The notes beneath the pieces are model-generated. The model searched no databases. It was not told the origin of the DNA and saw only the letters and a program-made list of their open reading frames with translations. The position numbers and the translations under genes were made by a program. From CALMZY01 sp052033915 (lineage in GTDB: Bacteria > Verrucomicrobiota > Kiritimatiellia > CAIQIC01 > JAGNIJ01), in contig JBPOJF010000018.1 of NCBI GenBank assembly GCA_052033915.1, positions 1 through 63,781 on the forward strand: 63,781 bases of DNA, in the 5' to 3' direction. Every line of letters begins with the position of its first letter. The stretch's first letter is position 1. Below, one piece after another: positions 42,541 through 50,989 of this stretch.

Positions 42541-44594
42541 GTTCGTTCCTCGCCCCGGGTACGAAGGGGTTTGTTTGTGTTGCGTGGGATTTCTCCAGGG
42601 ACGGATGCCGCCGCCGGCCGCTTGACCGCCGGCAATACGATGGTGACGCGCGTGCCTTTCTCGTTGGAATCGAGGCGGATGCGGCCGTTGTGGTCGATGA
42701 CGGTGCGTTTGACGATCGGCAGACCAAGGCCCATGCCGCGCGCTTTCGACGTGCAGAAGGGGGAAAACACCTTGTTTTTCATCTCGCTGGAAATGCCGCG
42801 GCCGTTGTCCTGAACGGAGATGGACACGCCCCCGGGGATCTCGCCGTCCCGGCATTCCTGGGCCGAGAGAACGATGAGGGGGCTGTCGTGGTGTTCGAGC
42901 GCTTCCATCGCGTTCGTGATGATGTGCCGGAAACATTCGGCGAGGGCCCGCTCGTCGCCCGATACGCGGGGCAGGTTCGCGGAAATGGACGTGTCCACCC
43001 AGATGCCGTTGCGCCGTTCGCCCTGCAGGGCCATGTCCAGGCCGCGCTGAATGGGCTGCCGTACATCGATCGGTTGAAACTCGGGCTTGTGCGGGTGCGC
43101 GAACTGGTTGATGTCGTCGATCATCTTGTTCAGGCGGTCCACCTCGCCGTTGACGATCTTGCTGAACTGATCGCAGAACTCGGCATCCTCGAATCGTTCG
43201 GGGAGGAGTTGGGCAAACGTCTTGATCGCGACGAGGGGGTTTCGCACCTCGTGCGATATGCTCGCCGCCAGTTCGGTCCAGAACTGGGCGCGCTCGAGCT
43301 GTTCCTCCTTTTCCTCCAGCATCCGTTCGATCGTCATGTCCTGGACAAGCCCCACGGCGCCCAGGCACAGGTGGTTCGTCGCGAGCCGGCGCGTCTGTAC
43401 GGAGAGGGTGCGCTGGGTGCGCGGGTCGAACCATTCGGCCGGCTGCTCGGGGATCTCCTCCGAGAGGCCGCGGCGCAGGATGTCCGCGAGGCGGCTGCCC
43501 AGGACCTCGACGCGCTGGTTGAGCGCCTTGTCCGCCGGGACCTCGAGAATCTGCTGGGCCGCGTTGTTGTACCAGCGTACGACGCCCTCCTCGTCGACGG
43601 CCACGATGCCGGTGGGGATGGAGTGGAGGAGAGTTTCCGCGAGCGTCTTCTGGACGGCGACTTCCTCGTACAGGAGGGAGTTCTCCAGCGTCGTGGAGAC
43701 GTGCTCCGCCATGATCGTGAGATTTTCCAACTGCGGTTCGTCGAACGGAACGCCTGTGGAGCGATGGCCGGCGAAGAGCCAGCCGAGCAGGCGATCGCGG
43801 GCTTGGAGCGGGATGATGACCTCGGCGCCGAGCGCGTCGAGGGTGCGGCCCAGCATGAGGCGCGCGGCGGCGTCGCGAATGTGTTCCAGGTTGGCGCGGC
43901 AGACGAGGTGGGCGTGGAGCGTGAGCCAGCGGACAAGCGGGTCGCGCTCCTCGAAATCCAGGGTCTTGGTGTCCTCGAGGCACCGAAGGCCGGCGCGCAG
44001 TTTGTAGGAGCCGCCGTCGCGGACCCGGCAGAAGATCCCCGCCCGCGAGACCTTGATCGACGCAGCGACGTCTTCGACGAGGCTTTCGAGCACGGCGCCC
44101 GTATTGTCGAACCGGCGAAGGGCGCTGAGAAAACGTCTCGCCGGCGGCGTCGGTTTCTCGCTGTTGTGCGGCGCGGGGGGCGGCGCGCGAAACGCTTCGG
44201 CCGCCTGTCTTCGCAGATCCTTGTTCTCTTGTGTAAGCTGAAGATGGTCCGTCGCGCGGGCGACAAGCGCCTGCAGTCTCGGCCGGTCGGCGTGGAGTTC
44301 CTCGGCGGCGTAGATGCCCGGCGCGCACTGGACGAGCGGTTCCGAGTCCGGCCGGCCGAGCGCGATGATCACCGTGTCGGGCCAGTTCCCGGCCAGGCCG
44401 GTCAGGGCGCGCTGTGCGCCGTCCTCGCGCAGATCGAACAGCAGGACGATCGCGCTGTTGCGTTCCAGGATTCCTTCAAGCTGCTCCATGGATTCCACGT
44501 GCCGCAGGGCGGCCGTGTCGGAAAGAAAGTTTCCGATGCGCCGGACCAGTTCGGCGTCGCGGCTGTAGATGAGGCATGGAGGCCGCCGGTTCAT
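42537..44594 (-). CDS. Soluble sensor histidine kinase with pseudo-receiver, GAF, PAS, HisKA and HATPase domains
   Basis: 685 residues. Residues ~1-120 look like a degenerate receiver (CLIYSRDAELVRRIGNFLSD, IVLLFDLREDG) without the conserved lysine. A GAF domain spans ~165-315 (SIKVSRAGIFCRVRDGGSYK) and a PAS ~325-430 (LLHSIPTGIVAVDEEGVVRW). The phosphoacceptor H448 sits in SISHEVRNPLVAIKTFAQLL. HATPase motifs are NAMEALEHHD (N box), VQDNGRGIS (G1) and GMGLGLPIVKRTVIDHNGRI (G2). There is no membrane segment. It overlaps the previous and next genes by ATGA on both sides. The HisKA domain is close to that of the 7TM kinase upstream, so the two probably derive from duplication and may share one activator. 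Confidence 0.93.
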   Translation of the reverse strand: MNRRPPCLIYSRDAELVRRIGNFLSDTAALRHVESMEQLEGILERNSAIVLLFDLREDGAQRALTGLAGNWPDTVIIALGRPDSEPLVQCAPGIYAAEELHADRPRLQALVARATDHLQLTQENKDLRRQAAEAFRAPPPAPHNSEKPTPPARRFLSALRRFDNTGAVLESLVEDVAASIKVSRAGIFCRVRDGGSYKLRAGLRCLEDTKTLDFEERDPLVRWLTLHAHLVCRANLEHIRDAAARLMLGRTLDALGAEVIIPLQARDRLLGWLFAGHRSTGVPFDEPQLENLTIMAEHVSTTLENSLLYEEVAVQKTLAETLLHSIPTGIVAVDEEGVVRWYNNAAQQILEVPADKALNQRVEVLGSRLADILRRGLSEEIPEQPAEWFDPRTQRTLSVQTRRLATNHLCLGAVGLVQDMTIERMLEEKEEQLERAQFWTELAASISHEVRNPLVAIKTFAQLLPERFEDAEFCDQFSKIVNGEVDRLNKMIDDINQFAHPHKPEFQPIDVRQPIQRGLDMALQGERRNGIWVDTSISANLPRVSGDERALAECFRHIITNAMEALEHHDSPLIVLSAQECRDGEIPGGVSISVQDNGRGISSEMKNKVFSPFCTSKARGMGLGLPIVKRTVIDHNGRIRLDSNEKGTRVTIVLPAVKRPAAASVPGEIPRNTNKPLRTRGEERT

Positions 44595-47086
44595 ACCGAG
44601 GCCTCTTTGTTCAACAGGGGAAAGACGACGGTGAACGTGGTCCCCTTGGCCGGTTCGCTTTCCACGTCGATCATGCCGTTATGTTCCTGAACGATCCCGT
44701 GCGCGACGGAGAGTCCGAGGCCGGTCCCGTGGTTCTTGGTGCTGAAGAAGGGGTCGAAGATGCGCGCGACGTGTTCGGGCTGGATGCCTTCACCGGTGTC
44801 GCGGAGGGTCACGCGGATGCGTTCCTCGCCGCCGCGTTCCCGCCACAGGTTCGGCGAGAAGAAGTCGGCGCGGACGATATCCGTGGACACCGCAAGGTGC
44901 CCGCCGCCGCTCATGGCCTCGATGGCATTCAGGAAGAGATTGATGAAGGCCTGGCTGAGCTGGTCGGCGTCGGCCTGGATCAGATCCTGCGCGGCGGTGA
45001 ACGAACGGACGAGCGTGATGCCTTTCTGGCGCGCCTGCTCGGAGACCAGGTTCAGGTTGTTTTCCAGGACCTCGTGCAGGCGCATTGGCGAGAGGTTCGG
45101 CTTGGCGGGACGGGAGAAGCGCAGCAGATGGTTGACGATCGAGTCGATGCGCTTCACTTCCTGGCCGATCAACGAGGAGAAGGTGTCGCGGAAGTCTGCG
45201 TCCCCGTAGCGCTCGGGCAGCAACTGGGTGAATGTCTTGATCGTGACCAGCGGGTTCTTGATCTCGTGCGCCATGCCCGCGGCGAGGGTTCCGAGGCTGG
45301 CAAGACGGTCTGTGCGCCGGACCTGGAGCTCCAGTTTTTTGATGGCGGTCAGGTCGTTGAACACGAGCAGGGCGCCGATGATTTTTCCATCGTGCCCGCG
45401 GAAGACCGAGCTGCCGAGCCCCACGTGGATTTCATCGCCGGGCCCGTGATGAATCGTCATTTCCTGGTCGCGAAGCCCGAGTTCGCGCTCGAAGGTGAGC
45501 TCCAGCGCGCGGGCCAGCGGAGCGGGCAGGATGTTCATGGGCTGGTTCAGCACGCTCTTGACCGGGAGCCGGACGATGCGCTGGGCTTCGCGGTTGAAGA
45601 CCTCGATGATCCCGTCCGTATTCACGGCGATGATGCCGCTGACGAGGTTGTCGAGCAGGATGTTGTTATAGATTTTTCCGTCCTGGACCTGCGTGTTGAG
45701 CCGCGCGTTTTCGAGGGCGACGGCGAGCTGGTTGCAGAGGATCTGCAGAGTGTCCTGTTCCGTCGCACCGTAGATGCGGCCGGAGAGCCGGGGCCCGAGA
45801 AGCATGACGCCCTCGATTTTCGCCTTGGAGTAGATGCCGACGGCCAGCGCGGCGCGCAGTTCGGCGAGGTGGCGGCCGGCCTCCTTCAGCATCGAGGCCG
45901 AATGCAGGCGCCGGATGTTTTCGGAGTCCAGCGGTTTCCGGTGCTTGTCGAGGGTTGTGACGAGGGGGGAGTTCGCGGCGAGAATCAAGGGGGGCGAGTC
46001 GGAGTTCGGGGGATAGTGCTGGAGAAACGAGTTGCGCTCGGACAGGAGGAGGGTGACCCGGTCGGCGCCGACCGCTTCGGCGATACTTTCCGCGAACTGC
46101 TTGAGCAGTTCGTCCGGCGTGCCGATGGAATGCAGGATCCGGTTTGCGGTCTGCATGGCGCCGCCGACGTCGAGCGGCTGGACATGGATAAAGAGGCGGT
46201 TCGCGAACCGCTGCAAGCGGCCGTGGGCGGGGGCCAGTGAAAAAGCGACGACAAGCGTCGCGAGCAGATGCGCCACGGGCGGGAACGGGAACCCGGTGAG
46301 CCTGAAGACCAACGCGGCCGCGTACCAGGCGGCGACGTAGAGGATCAGCAGGTAGGCGGTGAGGAGCGCATAGGCGGCTATCCGCCGCAGGATATCCGGC
46401 GCCTCCATGAGGCGGCGGGTTGCAATGCCGTATGCCATGATGCCGTCCAGCGCCATGACCGAGAGCGGCAGAAACTGGACCCGGTTGACGTTGTCGGCGG
46501 CGAACGGCATGACGAGAAAGGCGATGCCGACGGCCAGGCTCGCGGCGCAGCCGAGGAGGACGAATTGCAGTTCGACGCGCTGGACGCCGGCGGTTTCGCC
46601 GAGGTCCCGGCGGAAAGCGACGATGAGAAACGCCGTCGAGGCGATGAAAAAGCCGCCGTACAGCAGGACCCCCGGTCCGTAAATCGGCTTCGGCATGGCG
46701 TTGGGCCCGGGCATGACCACATGGCTGATGAAGGCCGGCGTGATGCAGAGGGCCGCAATCGGGAGGTACGTGAGCAGCCAGACCCGCGACGCGCGGAAGA
46801 ACTCGCTCCATGCCGCCTTCTCGCGCCGGATCGACCCGCGCAGGATGTTGAACCCCGTCGGAATCAGCGCCGCCGTCACCCAGGACAACCGGATCCATAT
46901 CTCCGCTTGGGCCGCGCTGTGGGAGATGGACCCGAAGAGCAGGCAGACCAGCCAGATGGCGAGAATGCCCGAAAGCAGAAGGAACCCGCGATTGGATGCC
47001 CGGCGGGTATGGATCCCGAAGACGAGAAACCCGAGTACGGTATTGCCGAGCAACGCAATAAAGATTGATAGCCGAAACAGGGTCAT
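44591..47086 (-). CDS. Membrane sensor histidine kinase with 7TM-like, GAF, PAS, HisKA and HATPase domains
   Basis: 831 residues. About eight membrane segments fill the first ~300 residues (FIALLGNTVLGFLVFGI, LLLSGILAIWLVCLLFGSIS, AALIPTGFNIL, YLLILYVAAWYAAALVFRLT). A GAF domain follows (~320-480), with DELLKQFAESIAEAVGADRV and ALENARLNTQ. A PAS domain reads LDNLVSGIIAVNTDGIIEVF. The phosphoacceptor is H607 in GMAHEIKNPLVTIKTFTQLL. HATPase motifs are FLNAIEAMSGGG, DTGEGIQPEHVARIFDPFFS and GTGLGLSVAHGIVQEHNGMI. The layout resembles PrsK-type kinases that pair with a sigma-54 regulator (PrsR) in PEP-CTERM systems; this is an analogy, not an identification. It overlaps a ketoacyl-synthase fragment upstream by ATGA. 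Confidence 0.93.
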   Translation of the reverse strand: MTLFRLSIFIALLGNTVLGFLVFGIHTRRASNRGFLLLSGILAIWLVCLLFGSISHSAAQAEIWIRLSWVTAALIPTGFNILRGSIRREKAAWSEFFRASRVWLLTYLPIAALCITPAFISHVVMPGPNAMPKPIYGPGVLLYGGFFIASTAFLIVAFRRDLGETAGVQRVELQFVLLGCAASLAVGIAFLVMPFAADNVNRVQFLPLSVMALDGIMAYGIATRRLMEAPDILRRIAAYALLTAYLLILYVAAWYAAALVFRLTGFPFPPVAHLLATLVVAFSLAPAHGRLQRFANRLFIHVQPLDVGGAMQTANRILHSIGTPDELLKQFAESIAEAVGADRVTLLLSERNSFLQHYPPNSDSPPLILAANSPLVTTLDKHRKPLDSENIRRLHSASMLKEAGRHLAELRAALAVGIYSKAKIEGVMLLGPRLSGRIYGATEQDTLQILCNQLAVALENARLNTQVQDGKIYNNILLDNLVSGIIAVNTDGIIEVFNREAQRIVRLPVKSVLNQPMNILPAPLARALELTFERELGLRDQEMTIHHGPGDEIHVGLGSSVFRGHDGKIIGALLVFNDLTAIKKLELQVRRTDRLASLGTLAAGMAHEIKNPLVTIKTFTQLLPERYGDADFRDTFSSLIGQEVKRIDSIVNHLLRFSRPAKPNLSPMRLHEVLENNLNLVSEQARQKGITLVRSFTAAQDLIQADADQLSQAFINLFLNAIEAMSGGGHLAVSTDIVRADFFSPNLWRERGGEERIRVTLRDTGEGIQPEHVARIFDPFFSTKNHGTGLGLSVAHGIVQEHNGMIDVESEPAKGTTFTVVFPLLNKEASV

Positions 47087-47358
47087 TTCACGTCACCGGG
47101 TCGATGATTATCGTACGGTTCCCGTTGCCGGGGCCGATGATATGGAATCGGCCGGTCCCGATCGAAAGGCCGGTTGAGTTTCAAGGGGCCGTGCGCGTTG
47201 CTCCGCTCGATGACTTCGATGGCGCCGGCGCTGACCCCAACATTTACGGGGATGGGGGAGCAGTCCTGTCGCATCGCCTGGCCGAGCCCTGTGCCGTTAG
47301 GCGCGAGCACGCCAAGTCCCGTTACAACGACTTTGTATTGTCTGGTCCGCCTGGCCAT
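47083..47358 (-). pseudogene. Beta-ketoacyl synthase N-terminal fragment
   Basis: 91 codons. The first ~28 read like the start of a KAS I/II enzyme (MARRTRQYKVVVTGLGVLAP, then NGTGLG). The homology stops there: the active-site Cys and both catalytic His regions are absent. The rest (CSPIPVNVGVSAGAIEVIER, KLNRPFDRDRPIPYHRPRQR) matches nothing I recognise. The stop overlaps the 7TM kinase start (ATGA), so it may now act as an upstream cistron that sets kinase translation. Alternatively it is a relic. Confidence 0.6.
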
Positions 47359-47430
47359 TGTTGGACGAGATGTGCTCCGCTCACATCACGCTTTCATCCA
47401 TGACTCTGACTGGCTCTACCGCGCTCTTCG

Positions 47431-47650
47431 CTTGTTGATAAGTGACTGTGGATAACTTCGTTCAGATTTCAAACAGAACGTACAAATGTGTGCAAAACAG
47501 AATAATTAAGCCTGTACAATTTTGTGCAGAGAAAAACAAAATTGCAGAAGTTATGCAATATGAAAATGTTCCGAATGTTGCCCGGCTTTGCCGAATGTCA
47601 ACAAGCACTTGTTGATAAGTCTGTGGAGAACAGCGTTTGCCTGTTGATGA
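47431..47650. other. Cluster of DnaA-box-like sites in AT-rich DNA (origin-like)
   Basis: Matches to TTWTNCACA, given as read on the plus strand: TGTGGATAA (47447..47455, a perfect TTATCCACA box) and TGTGCAAAA (47489..47497, TTTTGCACA). One-mismatch forms are TGTTGATAA (47433..47441 and 47610..47618) and TGTGGAGAA (47622..47630), with a weaker TGTTGATGA at 47642..47650. Two of these form repeated modules, CTTGTTGATAAGT followed by CTGTGGA-N-AAC, at 47431 and 47608. The segment is AT-rich and sits between divergently transcribed operons. No dnaA, dnaN or gidA gene lies nearby, so it may instead be a DnaA-regulated or other control region. Confidence 0.45.
47598..47615. promoter_or_regulatory. 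Perfect 8-bp inverted repeat, possible activator-binding site
   Basis: TCAACAAG-CA-CTTGTTGA is a perfect dyad 207 bp upstream of the sigma-54 promoter. A half-site CTTGTTGA recurs at 47431..47438. Position and symmetry fit an upstream activating sequence for an NtrC-type protein, although the distance is somewhat long and the same bases belong to the DnaA-box-like modules. Confidence 0.4.
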
Positions 47651-47821
47651 CTTTCTGCGATCCGTTTTGTCATCGGCGTGTTAACATGCGCCGTTTCATG
47701 CCGACGTGCGGGAGAAACAAAAGTGTACAAAAGCGCCTTTTTACTGCGATTTTTTCCGGGTTGCACGTCTATCTGTTGAGTGGGTAAGGGGATCCCCCCA
47801 CAACAGGTCCGGATCGACAGT

Positions 47822-47837
47822 TGGCACGAGTGTTGCT
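47822..47837 (+). promoter_or_regulatory. Sigma-54 (-24/-12) promoter for the receiver-kinase gene
   Basis: TGGCACGAGTGTTGCT matches the sigma-54 consensus TGGCAC-N5-TTGCW exactly. The GG and GC dinucleotides have the required spacing. It faces the receiver-kinase gene that starts at 48000, leaving a leader of about 150 bases. Confidence 0.8.
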
Positions 47838-47999
47838 GTATATCTCCGCGCCCAAGCAATTCGGTTGCGTATCGTTTTCGCCGACTTGGCACTCAAAGGA
47901 TCTCTACGAGATGCAAGCGAAGAGGCTGTGTCGATATGCGTTTGAGGCTTTCAGAATGGGTATTTGCTGCGGGTCAACGTTTCGACGAGGAGAACCATC

Positions 48000-49172
48000 A
48001 TGGCCGACCATCTGAAGCAGCAAACGGTACTCGTGATTGACGACGATCGCGGTCCTCGGGAGAGTCTTCGAATTCTCCTGAAGGACAGCTTCAACGTCCT
48101 TTGCGCCGATTCCGTGGACTGGGGCGTTCATCTGTTCAAGGAGAGCCGGCCGGACGCGGTGGTGATGGATATCCGCATGCCGGTCAAAACGGGGATCGAG
48201 GGGCTCCGCGAGATTCGGGAAATCGATCCGACCGTCTCCGTGATCATGCTCACCGGGTTCGGCACGCTCGGGACCGCCCAGGAAGCGATCCGTCTCGGCG
48301 CGAATGACTATCTGAAGAAGCCGTTCGACGCGAAGGAGATGGAAGACGTCATTTTGCGCAGCGTGCACAAGACGCAGATCGAGCGTCGGCGCTGGCGCGC
48401 GGAGCAGGATATCCTGATGCTGAATCAGCAGCTCCAGGGCGAACTGGGGGAGAAGGAACGCTTGGCGGCGCTCGGCCAGAAATCCGCCGAACTCGTCCAT
48501 GATTTGCGGAATCCGCTGACGGCCGTGCTGAGCTGTTCCGAACTGCTCGCCGAACAACTTCGCCGCGACAAGGAAAAGCTGGGGGAGAGCTGGGCGTCGG
48601 CCAACGAGTACCTGGAAATGATCGAGAAGAGCGTCCTCCGCTGCAAGGAACTGGCCGATATGTGGCTCGCCTTGAGCCGCCGCGATCCCCGGAAGCTCCA
48701 GCCGGTCCTGATCTGCGAACTGCTCGGCGATGTCGTGAAGAGCGCGAAGCAGGCGGCGTCCGGCCGCGGCGTACGCATCGATTGCCGGACCGGCAGCGCC
48801 GGTTGCGAAGTCGCGGCGGATACGGTTCAGATCACGCGCGCGCTTCAGAATGTGATTTCGAACGCGGTCGACGCCGTGACCGGCGTGGCCGACGGCTGGA
48901 TTCACGTGGTGTGCGGGCAGACGGGCCGCGAGGCGGAAATCCGGGTCGAGGATAACGGCTGCGGGATGGATGAGGAACAGTTGAAGAACGTGTTCGAGCC
49001 GTTCTTCACGACCAAGCAGGCGAATGGAACCGGGCTGGGCCTGTTCATCACGAAGAAGGTCGTCGAGGACCATCGCGGTTCGATTGCTCTCCACAGCAAG
49101 ATCAACGAAGGCACAAGCGTTCTCATTCGACTGCCGTTGCTGAATCATTCCGACATGGCCCTGGCGGGTTGA
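48000..49172 (+). CDS. Hybrid signalling protein: receiver domain plus histidine kinase
   Basis: 390 residues from the ATG at 48000, behind ACGAGGAGAACC. The N-terminal receiver (~8-125) has D57 in AVVMDIRMPVKTG and K near 107 in GANDYLKKPFDAKE. A coiled-coil linker (RRWRAEQDILMLNQQLQGEL) leads to HisKA, with H167 in AELVHDLRNPLTAVLSCSEL. The HATPase domain has ISNAVDAVTGVADG, VEDNGCGMDEEQL and GTGLGLFITKKVVEDHRGSI. Receiver-first kinases often relay a signal from another kinase. The upstream sigma-54 promoter makes it a plausible target of the NtrC-type activator encoded across the intergenic gap. The next gene begins at or near its stop. Confidence 0.93.
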   Translation: MADHLKQQTVLVIDDDRGPRESLRILLKDSFNVLCADSVDWGVHLFKESRPDAVVMDIRMPVKTGIEGLREIREIDPTVSVIMLTGFGTLGTAQEAIRLGANDYLKKPFDAKEMEDVILRSVHKTQIERRRWRAEQDILMLNQQLQGELGEKERLAALGQKSAELVHDLRNPLTAVLSCSELLAEQLRRDKEKLGESWASANEYLEMIEKSVLRCKELADMWLALSRRDPRKLQPVLICELLGDVVKSAKQAASGRGVRIDCRTGSAGCEVAADTVQITRALQNVISNAVDAVTGVADGWIHVVCGQTGREAEIRVEDNGCGMDEEQLKNVFEPFFTTKQANGTGLGLFITKKVVEDHRGSIALHSKINEGTSVLIRLPLLNHSDMALAG

Positions 49173-49276
49173 TGGCATCCGCCCTTCGCGGAAGTCTCTT
49201 CCGGTGGCGGCGGGTTCCCGATCGGCCGGGGAATATCTTCTGGACCGTTCCTTGCGATTGCGGCACCCTGCCCTTC

Positions 49277-50890
49277 ATGAATTTCCCCCGTATCGCGCAG
49301 GCGGTTTCCGAGTGGAGCCGTGTTCTTGGCGAAGAGTTCGTTTTGACGGACGCCGCCTCCCTCGCGAAATACGCCGCCAACGCCGGAGGCGTGAAGCGAA
49401 TCCTTTCCGCCGTGCTCCGGCCCGGTTCGACGGACGATGTCGTGCAGGTCGTCGCCGTCGCGAACCGCCACAAGGTCCCTCTGCACCCGGTCAGCCTGGG
49501 CCGGAACCGGGGCCTGGGGTTGTCCGTCCCCGTGCGGGACGGCGCGGTCGTGGTGGAACTCGGGCGCATGAACGCGATTCGCGAGGTCAACGTCAAACAC
49601 TGCTACGCCGTGGTCGAGCCCGGCGTCACCCAGCGGCAGCTTTACGAGCACATCCGCGAGAGGAACCTGCCGCTTGTCCTGAACGTGACCGGCGCGGCGG
49701 GTGCAACGAGCCTGATCGGCAACGCGCTGGAGCGCGGGATGGGCTGCTTGGCCTCGCGCGCCGAGTCCCTGACCGGCTTGGAAGTTGTGCTGGGCAACGG
49801 GACGCTTCTGAAGACGGGCTTCGGTCATTTCGAGAACGCGCAGGCGAAGTACATCTGCAAGTTCGGCATCGGCCCGTTTCTCGACGGGCTTTTTTCACAG
49901 GGGAACTTCGGGATTGTGACCTCCGCCGCGGTGGACCTCATGCCCCAACGCGACGCGCACATGGCCGTGATGGCGAAAATCCGGGACCCGAAAAAACTGG
50001 GCGCGTTCGTGGAGGCGATCGCCGATCTGCGGCGGCGCGACGTGATCCAGACCGCCATGCGCATCGGCAATTCCCATCGCATGCAGATCGCGATGGCCCC
50101 GCGGGTGTACCTGAGCCTGAAGAGCTGGAGCGGCCTCAGCGAGGCGGTTTTGAAGGTGGAGGCGGGGAAGCTTCTGGCGAAGGAGGGCTTCGGCGCGTGG
50201 AGCGGGATGGTCGGCATCATGGGCACGCGCGACCAACTCGCCCGGGCACGCCGCGAGATTCGCAAGTCCCTGCGCGGGCTGGCGAAGACGATGTTCATGA
50301 CGGATGCGCGTGTGAACGCCGCCAAGACCGTCGCGTCCAAACTCAGCTTTATTCCGTGGGTCCGGCGGAAGCAGGCGCTCCTGCGGGCCGTCGAGCCGCT
50401 GTATGGTCTGGTGAAAGGGATTCCGACGGACGCGCTGATGAACAGCGTGTGGTGGCCGCTCGGCGAGGCGCCGCGGACGGGCCGGGAGAACCCGGATCAG
50501 AGCCATTGCGGCCTGCTTTTCTGCGTTCCGTTCTTCCCGGCGGACGGCGAGGTGGTGGCGAAGGCCATGGAACACGTGGAGAAGGTTTTCCGGAAATACA
50601 ACTTCGTGCCGTACATCACGCTGAACGTGGCGGACAGCAAGTCGATCGAGTGCGTCATCCGCATGGCGTTCGATCGCAATCATCCCTCGCAGGCGGCGGC
50701 AGCCCACGCGTGCAATGACGAGCTGACGAGCGATTTCATCAAGCAGGGGTTGATCCCGGATCGCGTCGGGGTCCAGTCGATGGACCTGGTCGTGAGGGAA
50801 AACGACCCCTACTGGAATACCGTGCGGGATCTGAAGAAGGCGCTCGACCCGAATCACATCATCTCGCCGGGAAGATACAACCTGGTGTGA
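49277..50890 (+). CDS. FAD-linked oxidase (vanillyl-alcohol oxidase / p-cresol methylhydroxylase-like)
   Basis: 537 residues from the ATG at 49277; an in-frame ATG at 49172 next to the previous stop is an alternative. PCMH-type FAD domain: ILSAVLRPGSTDDVVQVVAV, PVSLGRNRGLGLSVPVRDGA and VEPGVTQRQLYEHIRERNLP. A GSLIGN-like segment reads ATSLIGNALERGMGC. A cap domain follows, and the family's end is NHIISPGRYNLV. Such flavoenzymes oxidise 4-alkylphenols or related aromatic or sugar substrates. The covalent-FAD Tyr or His of known members is not obvious to me. It is cytoplasmic; no signal peptide is seen. It lies downstream of the receiver kinase and may be co-transcribed. Confidence 0.85.
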   Translation: MNFPRIAQAVSEWSRVLGEEFVLTDAASLAKYAANAGGVKRILSAVLRPGSTDDVVQVVAVANRHKVPLHPVSLGRNRGLGLSVPVRDGAVVVELGRMNAIREVNVKHCYAVVEPGVTQRQLYEHIRERNLPLVLNVTGAAGATSLIGNALERGMGCLASRAESLTGLEVVLGNGTLLKTGFGHFENAQAKYICKFGIGPFLDGLFSQGNFGIVTSAAVDLMPQRDAHMAVMAKIRDPKKLGAFVEAIADLRRRDVIQTAMRIGNSHRMQIAMAPRVYLSLKSWSGLSEAVLKVEAGKLLAKEGFGAWSGMVGIMGTRDQLARARREIRKSLRGLAKTMFMTDARVNAAKTVASKLSFIPWVRRKQALLRAVEPLYGLVKGIPTDALMNSVWWPLGEAPRTGRENPDQSHCGLLFCVPFFPADGEVVAKAMEHVEKVFRKYNFVPYITLNVADSKSIECVIRMAFDRNHPSQAAAAHACNDELTSDFIKQGLIPDRVGVQSMDLVVRENDPYWNTVRDLKKALDPNHIISPGRYNLV

Positions 50891-50989
50891 TCCTCAACGA
50901 TCGGACGTGCGCTGGGACGGTCATGACATTATGGTTCCTAGCCTTCCAGGTCGATTCCGGGCGGGCTCATCGTTAACCATCCGAATTCT

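Larger units (their letters stand above)
47360..47999. other. 640-bp AT-rich intergenic region between divergent signalling genes
   Basis: No convincing gene is present; an AT-rich open frame at 47524..47787 lacks a ribosome site and homologous look. The stretch is clearly richer in A+T than its surroundings, especially 47455..47570. It contains the DnaA-box cluster, the 8-bp inverted repeat and the sigma-54 promoter listed separately. Transcription leaves it in both directions. Confidence 0.7.

Noticed and set aside
47524..47787. Possible 87-codon gene in the AT-rich gap
   Set aside because: There is no ribosome site and no signal peptide or domain, codon use is unlike its neighbours, and it overlaps the DnaA-box cluster.
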